A model generated the notes under the pieces. That model was given only the letters and a program-made list of their open reading frames with translations. It had not been told where the DNA came from and did no database searches. Below are positions 24,209-30,108 of a stretch of DNA of 46,523 bases, in pieces; positions within the stretch are counted from its first letter, which is position 1; the number at the start of each line of letters is the position of its first letter. The stretch covers positions 1-46,523 of the forward strand of contig CALUHC010000027.1 of NCBI GenBank assembly GCA_944320355.1, read 5' to 3'. A program made the translations under genes and the position numbers. The stretch is from an uncultured Prevotella sp. Its GTDB lineage: Bacteria; Bacteroidota; Bacteroidia; Bacteroidales; Bacteroidaceae.

Positions 24209-24486
24209 GGCGGTTACAGGCAGTCATGTTTCAATGAACACATTGCAAATTTCCCGTTATATGCAAAGCCGGAGGAGGATTCCTTTGTCTGCCAACATAT
24301 CAAACGATGTGGCGGCAGACAAACAACGAGCAAGAAAGCAAGCGAAGCAAAACGAAAGCAACGACAACAAAAAAGTTGTACAATGTATTGTACCTTTGTT
24401 ATGAAACGACAAGCAAATGCCGTATGCCTTGGCAAGAAGTGAGAAAAATGATGCGCTGGACATTTGGCGGAACAAAGAAAAAGCAT

Positions 24487-24494
24487 TATCTTTG
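24487..24494 (+). promoter_or_regulatory. -7 promoter box of the gene at 24513
   Basis: TATCTTTG matches TAnnTTTG. It lies 18 nt before ATG 24513 and inside the longer open frame that begins at 24417, which argues for the shorter start. Confidence 0.6.
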
Positions 24495-24512
24495 TGGCAA
24501 AAAGAAAAGGCA

Positions 24513-24893
24513 ATGATTACGATTTTGGACATAGGGCAATACAACGTGAAACTGAAGGCGACGATACAGCAAACAGGCCGCCTCGGGTTTACGGCAGACA
24601 CGGCGGACAGGCTGCGCCTCTCAGAAGAAACATACGTGCAGTTTGCCCGCGATGACGAAGGTGAGCGCACCCTCTATATGGTGCTCCACCGCGAATCCAC
24701 AGGCAACAGCTTCCGCATGATGAAGTCAGGGAAATACTTCTACCTGCCCACAAAGCAGATGTTCGATGCCTTTGGTGAGGACTACGAGAGATATAATATA
24801 ATGTTCGACCTTGTGCGCACAGAAAGCCTCGACGCGCAGTTAGGAGGGCAAGTTTACAAGATGTCGAGGCGCATGAAAGAGAGGCCGACATGA
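24513..24893 (+). CDS. Conserved-looking small protein of unknown function
   Basis: A 126-residue cytoplasmic protein with no signal or membrane segment. It begins MITILDIGQYNVKLKATIQQ and continues with TGRLGFTADTADRLRLSEET, which reads like a small folded domain, then a mixed beta segment and an Arg/Lys-rich end (KMSRRMKERP). I do not recognise the family. ATG 24513 is chosen because a perfect -7 box at 24487-24494 lies inside the upstream extension. It stands alone; a hairpin at 24921-24949 follows. Codon use is a little less GC-rich than in the sugar genes. Confidence 0.7.
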   Translation: MITILDIGQYNVKLKATIQQTGRLGFTADTADRLRLSEETYVQFARDDEGERTLYMVLHRESTGNSFRMMKSGKYFYLPTKQMFDAFGEDYERYNIMFDLVRTESLDAQLGGQVYKMSRRMKERPT

Positions 24894-24920
24894 CGGAATA
24901 ACACATAAAGAGACGGAAAA

Positions 24921-24949
24921 GCCCGCGCAATGTGCGAGATTGTGCGGGC
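24921..24949 (+). terminator. Terminator-like hairpin
   Basis: GCCCGC-G-CAAT and ATTG-T-GCGGGC form a stem 28 nt after the gene ending at 24893. Further on, 25028-25048 is a second hairpin (GCAAAGTT/AACTTTGC) that contains a minus-strand TAACTTTG box with no gene in front of it. Confidence 0.5.
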
Positions 24950-25117
24950 GGGCAGGGTCGAGTTGTTCCCACGGCGAGACCCGAAGTCTCAAAGGGCAGG
25001 TGGGAGTACAAAACGGACGATTGCGCTGCAAAGTTAATGAAACTTTGCGGAAAGTCCGCCGTTTCACTTCCCGCAATGGGGAATTTGTTTATTTTTTAAC
25101 TTTTAAATGAATTCATA

Positions 25118-25849
25118 ATGAATGTCATTTTAAACTTGTTTGACGCTTTTATTAGCGAGACAGACATCCCGGAATATGCCCTTAGGCATAGCACAACGCC
25201 CACTAAGGGCAAGTATGAATACGGCAAACGCAAGGAAAGGGCATTGGCCATGGTGTGTGCGTACAGCCTGCCATGCGCAATCGCTGCAATACCGAGCATA
25301 AAACCATACGCAACCACAGAGCTTCCACAACCCCCGGTGCCATACAACGTATGGCGAAGCAACCACACCAAGGGTGATTGTGTGCATTTCTACGAGCACG
25401 ACCTTCACTTTGTCCGTCTGCTCCGTGACACCGAGTCAATGCTGGCAGAGCTGAAAGCGGCCCGCTGGGTGATAACACCCGACTTCTCGCAGCACTCCGA
25501 CATGACTGCTGAGCAGCGTATGCACAACTCGCTGCTGAACAGACTTATGGCAGTGTGGTTGCAAGAACTCGGGGCAAACATTATCGTGAATGTAACGTGG
25601 TCAACGCCCGACAGCTTCGCGTATGGTTTCGACGGCATCCCCACTGGCTGCGCAATAGCCATAAACAGCATGGGAGTGAACAAGCATGATGTGTCAAAAT
25701 ATCTTTGGCGGCAAGGCTATGCCGAGGCCATCAGGAGGCTTAACCCCTGCCAGATACTGCGCTACGGGCCGAAGATGGATGGGGAACTTGAGAGCATATC
25801 AACGTATTACGGAAACAACCACTTAAACAGAATGCGCAATGGGAGGTAA
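25118..25849 (+). CDS. DUF4417-family protein
   Basis: A 243-residue cytoplasmic protein of the DUF4417 family, whose function is not known and which is common on phage-like and mobile DNA. The recognisable order is GDCVHFYEHDLHF (about 87-99), WVITPDFSQHSDM (about 117-129), NIIVNVTWSTPDSFAYGFDG (about 152-171), IAINSMGV (about 177-184) and ILRYGPKMDGE near the end. The first ~50 residues and the Pro-rich stretch around 65-75 are less typical. The stop overlaps the next gene by 11 bp, so the two are translationally coupled. The DNA here is less GC-rich than the sugar genes, in keeping with transfer. Confidence 0.8.
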   Translation: MNVILNLFDAFISETDIPEYALRHSTTPTKGKYEYGKRKERALAMVCAYSLPCAIAAIPSIKPYATTELPQPPVPYNVWRSNHTKGDCVHFYEHDLHFVRLLRDTESMLAELKAARWVITPDFSQHSDMTAEQRMHNSLLNRLMAVWLQELGANIIVNVTWSTPDSFAYGFDGIPTGCAIAINSMGVNKHDVSKYLWRQGYAEAIRRLNPCQILRYGPKMDGELESISTYYGNNHLNRMRNGR

Positions 25850-26213
25850 TGGGAGCTTTTTGAAAAGAACCGCTGACAGCGAGAGTGGACGCAGGTACTT
25901 TACAGTTGATACGCTCGGCGAGATCCAAATAATACAATATAAAAATGGAAAGCAGCGCAAAATGCCTGAAGAAAGCCACGCTCCAAACAGGATATATGCC
26001 ACGTTCGAGAAAGACGGCTCGGATGTAAAGGCAATCGCAAGATATGGCTCTGATGGCAAGAAAATATTCGAAATACACACGGGAGATCATTATGGGATTC
26101 ATCCTCACTATCATTTGTGGGGAGACGGTACTCAACAGAAAGATGGTTTTCCTCTGACTTCAGAAATGAAGATGTTATTGGATAAAGTAAGAAAATATGA
26201 TAAAGGTAAATAA
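25839..26213 (+). CDS. Small HPHYH-motif protein coupled to DUF4417 (putative toxin-like domain)
   Basis: A 124-residue protein starting MGGNGSFLKR inside the end of the DUF4417 gene (11-bp overlap). The middle reads VKAIARYGSDGKKIFEIHTG and then DHYGIHPHYHLWGDG, which is five His residues in about 15 positions. This resembles the D-x-GK ... H-x3-G-x-x-PHxH pattern that, as far as I recall, ends some DUF4417 proteins and some polymorphic-toxin-like domains, and would fit a metal-dependent nuclease or binding site. In other genomes the domain may be fused to DUF4417; here a frame change separates them while keeping the Gly-rich linker. No catalytic role is proven. Confidence 0.65.
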   Translation: MGGNGSFLKRTADSESGRRYFTVDTLGEIQIIQYKNGKQRKMPEESHAPNRIYATFEKDGSDVKAIARYGSDGKKIFEIHTGDHYGIHPHYHLWGDGTQQKDGFPLTSEMKMLLDKVRKYDKGK

Positions 26214-26219
26214 AAGGAT

Positions 26220-26570
26220 ATGAAAAGAGAAGACAATGTGGTAGGCTACGACCTCGCGGGCTACCCTTACAACAAGAAATATCAGCCTGACGAAGATAAA
26301 TTTGGCGATCGATATGGCGGCTATGCCTCATGGAATAAGTGGATTCTGTTTTATGATTTCGCAGTGCAGGGATATGACTTGTATTTTCGGTACAAGGGTC
26401 GGGAGTTTCATTTTGTTACAGGCAAAGATCACGTAGCCCTCTGCGACGACCACTACACAGAGGAATACCAATGCTTCCCGGACGGCAACACTATGATTGA
26501 GCAGTTCGAGATTGACGGCAAGAAGCTCATCGACATCATCGATGAGCTGGAGGACGTGGAGCCGGTGTGA
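26220..26570 (+). CDS. Small acidic protein, possible partner/immunity protein
   Basis: A 116-residue acidic protein, rich in Asp, Glu and Tyr, 6 nt after the HPHYH gene and so in the same transcript. It starts MKREDNVVGYDLAGYPYNKK and contains WNKWILFYDFAVQGYDLYFR, then YKGREFHFVTGKDHVALCDD, and an acidic end (IDIIDELEDVEPV). The size, charge and place directly behind the His-rich gene are what one expects of an antitoxin or immunity protein, but this is inference. I do not recognise the family. A large hairpin follows at 26611-26677. Confidence 0.6.
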   Translation: MKREDNVVGYDLAGYPYNKKYQPDEDKFGDRYGGYASWNKWILFYDFAVQGYDLYFRYKGREFHFVTGKDHVALCDDHYTEEYQCFPDGNTMIEQFEIDGKKLIDIIDELEDVEPV

Positions 26571-26610
26571 GGCCGGGGGCTCACTTCAGATAAGCCACCG
26601 CCGCCCGAAA

Positions 26611-26677
26611 GGCATTTTATGCAGCAAGAAAGCGCATGGAGAGGACCTTCTTCCATGCGATTTCTTTTTGCAATGCC
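26611..26677 (+). terminator. Large terminator-like hairpin after the DUF4417 unit
   Basis: GGCATT/AATGCC at the base and CGCATGGA/TCCATGCG near the tip, with a GCAAGAAA/TTTCTTTTTGC segment between, form a long imperfect stem 41 nt past the last gene of the unit. Confidence 0.55.
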
Positions 26678-26844
26678 TTACTTGGCTGTCGGCCGTGCGA
26701 ATGGCCAATGGCGGCGCTCACCGCACAGAATCGGCACATCCGTCCATACCCGTTGCTTGTCAGTGACGGCCTCGCAAGACTTTGATTTTTGACCAGCCGC
26801 GCCCCGTCCGCCTCACCTCAGTAAGCGCCTGGCAATCAGCGGAG

Positions 26845-26947
26845 TTGCGAAACGTGCCGTTTTGGCATCCAAAACGTGCTGTTTTGCGCGCTGAAACGGG
26901 TCGTTTTGCAAGGCGAAACGGCACGTTTCAGAGCGCGAAATGGCACA
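26845..26947. repeat. R3 palindrome array, copy c
   Basis: Four consecutive imperfect palindromes of about 21-25 bp: GAAACGTGCCGTTTTGG, AAAACGTGCTGTTTTGC, GAAACGGGTCGTTTTGC, GAAACGGCACGTTTCAG. It lies in the 0.9-kb gap between the DUF4417 unit and the methylase. The flanks 26678-26844 and 26948-27050 hold nothing else recognisable. Confidence 0.7.
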
Positions 26948-27052
26948 CTATGATTTTTGATACGCTTTCCACCACTCGCAGGCAGGCATGAAACATTGTC
27001 TGAAGCATGGCTTTTTGTCGACCTGCGGCTTTCGCGTTTGCCGATTATTTAG

Positions 27053-27060
27053 TATATTTG
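27053..27060 (+). promoter_or_regulatory. -7 promoter box of the structured RNA
   Basis: TATATTTG matches TAnnTTTG. The inferred start is near 27066. No gene begins nearby, so the transcript would be the RNA described next. Confidence 0.5.
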
Positions 27061-27065
27061 CACTC

Positions 27066-27427
27066 GCAAATGCAGCGCCTGCCGCGCGCCAAAGGCACGG
27101 CGGCGGGCGTGGCTGAGCACGATGAAGCCCTGCGCCAAGAGCCACAGGGGGTAGCCGCGCGAGGCTGCCGGCGGCGAGGCGCGGGCAGGAAAGAAATTAT
27201 AAACAACAGCATTGGCTATTATTCGCGTTCAAGAAAAAGCCTGAGAAACTGATTTCTGAAGCAACGGGAAATTAGTGCCGATGTTCACGGAGAGTCCGAG
27301 AGGCTTTCCCTGTATATACCATTGAAGTTGATGTTTGCGCCCTAATAGGGTGCAGACTATTCTTGGTATATACCGGGTTTGTTTCTCAGGCTTCCCGTGA
27401 ACGCGAAAGAAAGGTCTGCACCTTTTT
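27066..27427 (+). ncRNA. Structured RNA of unknown family upstream of the methylase
   Basis: About 360 nt between a -7 box and an intrinsic terminator, with no credible ORF. The 5' half folds on a stem CCTGCCGCGCGCC (27078-27090) / GGCGCGGGCAGG (27178-27189) with inner helices GTGGCT/AGCCAC and TAGCC/GGCT. The 3' half has closing helix CGCGTTCA (27224-27231) / TGAACGCG (27398-27405), then AAGCCTGAGAAAC (27237-27249) / GTTTCTCAGGCTT (27381-27393), a rod GTATATACCA (27312-27321) / TGGTATATAC (27364-27373) and a tip hairpin 27336-27354. The 58 nt at 27250-27307 lie free or in small hairpins. I found no hallmarks of RNase P, tmRNA, SRP or a known riboswitch. It could be a stand-alone RNA or a leader controlling the methylase. 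The opposite strand also has a promoter (27465-27472), so the sense strand is not certain. Confidence 0.5.
27408..27427 (+). terminator. Intrinsic terminator of the structured RNA
   Basis: AAAGGT-CTGC-ACCTTT followed directly by TT and a pyrimidine tract (CTGTTTCC). It lies 56 nt before the methylase start, so transcription from 27053 would end here unless read through. Confidence 0.65.
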
Positions 27428-27447
27428 CTGTTTCCCCTTGCCAAGTG

Positions 27448-27477
27448 ATTGATAGCACGGTGCGCAAAGCTATCAAT
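27448..27477. promoter_or_regulatory. Perfect 9-bp inverted repeat at the methylase start, with a divergent promoter
   Basis: ATTGATAGC and GCTATCAAT (12-nt spacer) end 5 nt before ATG 27483. As RNA it would form a hairpin over the ribosome-binding region; as DNA it could be an operator. On the minus strand it holds TAGCTTTG (27465-27472), a consensus -7 box with a TTG 18 nt upstream, pointing away from the methylase and into the RNA region. Confidence 0.5.
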
Positions 27478-27482
27478 GACTA

Positions 27483-28652
27483 ATGGCAAACAAGAATCTG
27501 CATGACGCAAAGGCGGCAAAGAAGGATGAGTTCTACACCCGCATTGAGGACATCAGCAACGAGTTGCGCCACTACCGCGACTTCTTCCGCGGCAAGTCGG
27601 TGCTGTGCAACTGCGACGACCCTTACGAAAGCAACTTCTTCAAGTACTTCGCCCTCAACTTCAACTCGTGGGGGCTGCGCCGCCTCACGGCCACCTGCTA
27701 CGACGGTTCGCCCGTGGCCGGGAGCGAGCTGCGGCTGCCCTTCGACGTTGAAACCGCCCAGGCGAAGAAGCGCACGGCGCACAAGATAGTGATAACCGAG
27801 GTGCCCGACATCAACGGCGACGGCGCGGTGGACCTCGCGGACGTGGACCTGCTCATACGCAACCGCGCCAACGTGCTCACCCGCCTCAGCGGCAACGGCG
27901 ACTTCCGCTCGCCCGAATGCGTGGCGATGCTGCGCGAAGCGGATGTCGTGGTCACCAACCCGCCGTTCTCGCTCTTCCGCGAATACCTCGCACAACTGAT
28001 TGAATACGACAAGAAGTTCCTGATAATAGGAAACCAAAACGCAATCACCACAAAAGATATTTTCCCGCTAATCATGGACAACAAAATGTGGTTCGGCCCG
28101 AGCATCACAAGCGGAGACAGGGCTTTCAGAGTGCCCGATGAATATCCGCTAAACGCCTCCACGTGTGGCATTGACAACGAAGGACACAAGTTCATACGCA
28201 TAAAAGGAGTGCGATGGTTCACCAATATTGACCACAAGAAACGCCACGAAGAACTTGAACTCTACAAGAAATACAATTCGGAAGAGTACCAAGACTTTGA
28301 CAACTATGACGCAATAAACGTAAACAAGACCTCAGACATTCCGTATGATTATGATGGAATAATGGGCGTTCCCATCACGTTTATGGACAAATATAATCCA
28401 GACCAGTTTGAGATTCTCGGCCTTACGCAGATAGGATGCCACGACCTTGTGCCTGACACGCGCCGCTATGACGACTATGTGGAGGTGAGACGGAGTGACG
28501 GTAAAGTGACAGGAGCATCTGGACGAAAAACAAACGAGAACGCCGTGCTCACCGGCGAAGGAAACAAAAAGACTTTCTACAGGAATGCAGAAGGGCGCAC
28601 TGTCCACTCGGAATATAAGAGAATATTAATCCGCAAGAAGCAAAACAACTGA
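27483..28652 (+). CDS. EcoRI-family adenine-specific DNA methyltransferase
   Basis: Predicted to methylate adenine in a short DNA site. It has 389 residues, matching the EcoRI-methylase-like family (PF13651). MANKNLHDAKAAKKDEFYT at the start, DDPYESNFFKYFALNF (about 45-60), the catalytic motif TNPPF (158-162) and IGVPITF-like GVPITFMDKYNPDQFEILG near 295-315 are family features. Residues 109-120, DINGDGAVDLAD, form an EF-hand/dockerin-like calcium loop just before the catalytic region. No EcoRI-type endonuclease is present; instead a DUF262-HNH gene follows after 15 nt. Codon use is GC-rich up to about 28020 and clearly more AT-rich after it. The 5' side carries the hairpin and structured RNA described above. 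Confidence 0.88.
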   Translation: MANKNLHDAKAAKKDEFYTRIEDISNELRHYRDFFRGKSVLCNCDDPYESNFFKYFALNFNSWGLRRLTATCYDGSPVAGSELRLPFDVETAQAKKRTAHKIVITEVPDINGDGAVDLADVDLLIRNRANVLTRLSGNGDFRSPECVAMLREADVVVTNPPFSLFREYLAQLIEYDKKFLIIGNQNAITTKDIFPLIMDNKMWFGPSITSGDRAFRVPDEYPLNASTCGIDNEGHKFIRIKGVRWFTNIDHKKRHEELELYKKYNSEEYQDFDNYDAINVNKTSDIPYDYDGIMGVPITFMDKYNPDQFEILGLTQIGCHDLVPDTRRYDDYVEVRRSDGKVTGASGRKTNENAVLTGEGNKKTFYRNAEGRTVHSEYKRILIRKKQNN

Positions 28653-28667
28653 CAAACACAGGCAGAA

Positions 28668-29765
28668 ATGAAAATAGAACTTCAGAGAATAACTATCCGC
28701 CAGCTCGTTGACGGTTTCACGGACAACGATGAGGAAGGCGTGACGGGCTATGGCGGACGGCTGAACATCCGCCCAAAATACCAGCGGGAATTTGTATATG
28801 ACAAGAAACAACAACAGGCAGTGATAGACACTGTGTTCAAACATTTCCCGCTGAACGTAATGTATTGGGTGGAGACAGATGACGGAACGTATGAGCTTCT
28901 GGACGGACAGCAACGCACAATGAGCATCTGCTCGTTCTACAAAGGTGACTTAGAAATAGTATTGAACGGGCGGCTGAAACTATTCGGCAACCTTACCGAA
29001 GACCAGATAAAGCGTTTCCTCGACTACAAGTTGATGGTTTACATCTGCACGGGCGGCACAGATTCCGAGCGCATAGAGTGGTTTCAGACCATCAACATAG
29101 CCGGAGAGGAGCTCACCGACCAGGAGATCTACAACGCGACATACTGCGGCGAGTGGGTCACGGCGCTGAAGCGCAAGTTCAGCAAGACGGGCTGCGTGGC
29201 CAAGAAGCTGGGCGGCGACTATGTGAAGGGTTCCCCGCTGCGTCAGGATGTGCTCCACACGGTGCTCAGTTGGATTAGCGACGGCAATGTTGAGAGATAT
29301 ATGGCGGAGCATCAGGACAACACCAATGCCGACCGCGAGTGGCAGTACTTCCAGCGCGTGGTGGCGTGGATAAAGTCTGTTTTCCCAAAAGTGCGCCGCG
29401 AAATGAAGGACGTCAACTGGGGCGTATTATATAAGAAGTACAAGGACGGCGACTTCAGCGCAACCGAACTTGAGGCCCGTGTGGCCGCGCTCATGGAGGA
29501 CGAGGACGTGACCCGCAAGGCCGGCATCTATCCATACGTGCTCTCCGGCGACGAGCGGCAGCTGAGCATACGCGCCTTCACGCCCCGCATGAAGCGCGAG
29601 GCATACGAGCGCCAGCACGGCATCTGCCCCGCCTGCGGCCGCCACTTCGCCCTGGCAGACATGGAGGGCGACCACATCACGCCGTGGCACGACGGCGGGC
29701 GCACCGTGGCCGACAACTGCCAGATGCTATGCCGCGACTGCAACCGCCGCAAGGGAGGGAAATAA
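28668..29765 (+). CDS. DUF262 (ParB-like) protein fused to HNH endonuclease
   Basis: A 365-residue protein with an N-terminal DUF262 domain (about 1-230; YQREFVYDKKQQ, LLDGQQR with D79-R83, a nucleotide-sensing or -hydrolysing motif) and a C-terminal HNH nuclease (about 300-365; C-x2-C at 320/323, the DH pair at 335-336 in EGDHITPWHDGG, then DNCQMLCRDCNRRKG). DUF262 with HNH is the layout of GmrSD-type and related defence nucleases. Only 15 nt behind the methylase, it is best read as its restriction partner. The first ~140 codons are AT-richer; the rest is GC-rich. Restriction activity and the need for modified or unmodified DNA are inference. Confidence 0.85.
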   Translation: MKIELQRITIRQLVDGFTDNDEEGVTGYGGRLNIRPKYQREFVYDKKQQQAVIDTVFKHFPLNVMYWVETDDGTYELLDGQQRTMSICSFYKGDLEIVLNGRLKLFGNLTEDQIKRFLDYKLMVYICTGGTDSERIEWFQTINIAGEELTDQEIYNATYCGEWVTALKRKFSKTGCVAKKLGGDYVKGSPLRQDVLHTVLSWISDGNVERYMAEHQDNTNADREWQYFQRVVAWIKSVFPKVRREMKDVNWGVLYKKYKDGDFSATELEARVAALMEDEDVTRKAGIYPYVLSGDERQLSIRAFTPRMKREAYERQHGICPACGRHFALADMEGDHITPWHDGGRTVADNCQMLCRDCNRRKGGK

Positions 29766-29809
29766 AAGGAATGCGAAAAGGCAGGAGGGAAATGTGGTTT
29801 TCTGTCAAC

Positions 29810-29960
29810 AAAGCCCTCTCCCCGACCCTCTCCCAAAGGGCGAGGGAGTGGTTTGTCAGTGAAACAGAGGGGAAAAAGGCTCCAAACTTCCGTTGACTCC
29901 TTTTTATACATCACCAAGTGAAACTCTTTCAAACACGTTTGGCAACTTGCGTACATTCAT
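29810..29960. repeat. R1 repeat fragment with CCCTCTCCC module
   Basis: A CCCTCTCCCCGACCCTCTCC / GGGCGAGGGAG module is followed by the R1 right end GGCAACTTGCGTACATTCAT (29941-29960), with the same ATACATCACCAAGTGAAACT text seen at 4410. With the hairpin at 29966 it accounts for the gap 29766-30108. A short AACTCCGGTTGACTTCC stretch (near 30070) resembles R2. Confidence 0.65.
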
Positions 29961-29965
29961 TTAAA

Positions 29966-30009
29966 AGAAAGCGGGAGCACCGTGGCACACGCCAATGCTC
30001 CCGCTTTCT
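29966..30009. terminator. Bidirectional terminator between convergent genes
   Basis: AGAAAGCGGGAGCA (29966-29979) and TGCTCCCGCTTTCT (29996-30009) are perfect 14-bp arms around a 16-nt loop, between the DUF262-HNH gene and the oppositely oriented neopullulanase gene. Confidence 0.7.
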
Positions 30010-30108
30010 GTCGCTTATCTTCAGAAAAGCACTTGTCTGTCAACTCCGGATAACTTCGGGGCGAAGCCCCAAACTCCGGTTGACTTCCATAAAATCAAAG
30101 TCAAGCTA

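Noticed and set aside
26845-26947. R3 arrays as CRISPR
   Set aside because: Units are imperfect palindromes without constant repeats or unique spacers of fixed length, and no cas gene is near.
27066-27427. Structured RNA as RNase P RNA, tmRNA, SRP RNA, a riboswitch or a retron RNA
   Set aside because: The hallmark sequences (GAGGAAAGTCC with its partner region, tRNA-like end with tag ORF, GGAAG SRP tip, known aptamer cores) are absent. No reverse transcriptase is in the window. 6S RNA was considered, but the bulge is one-sided.
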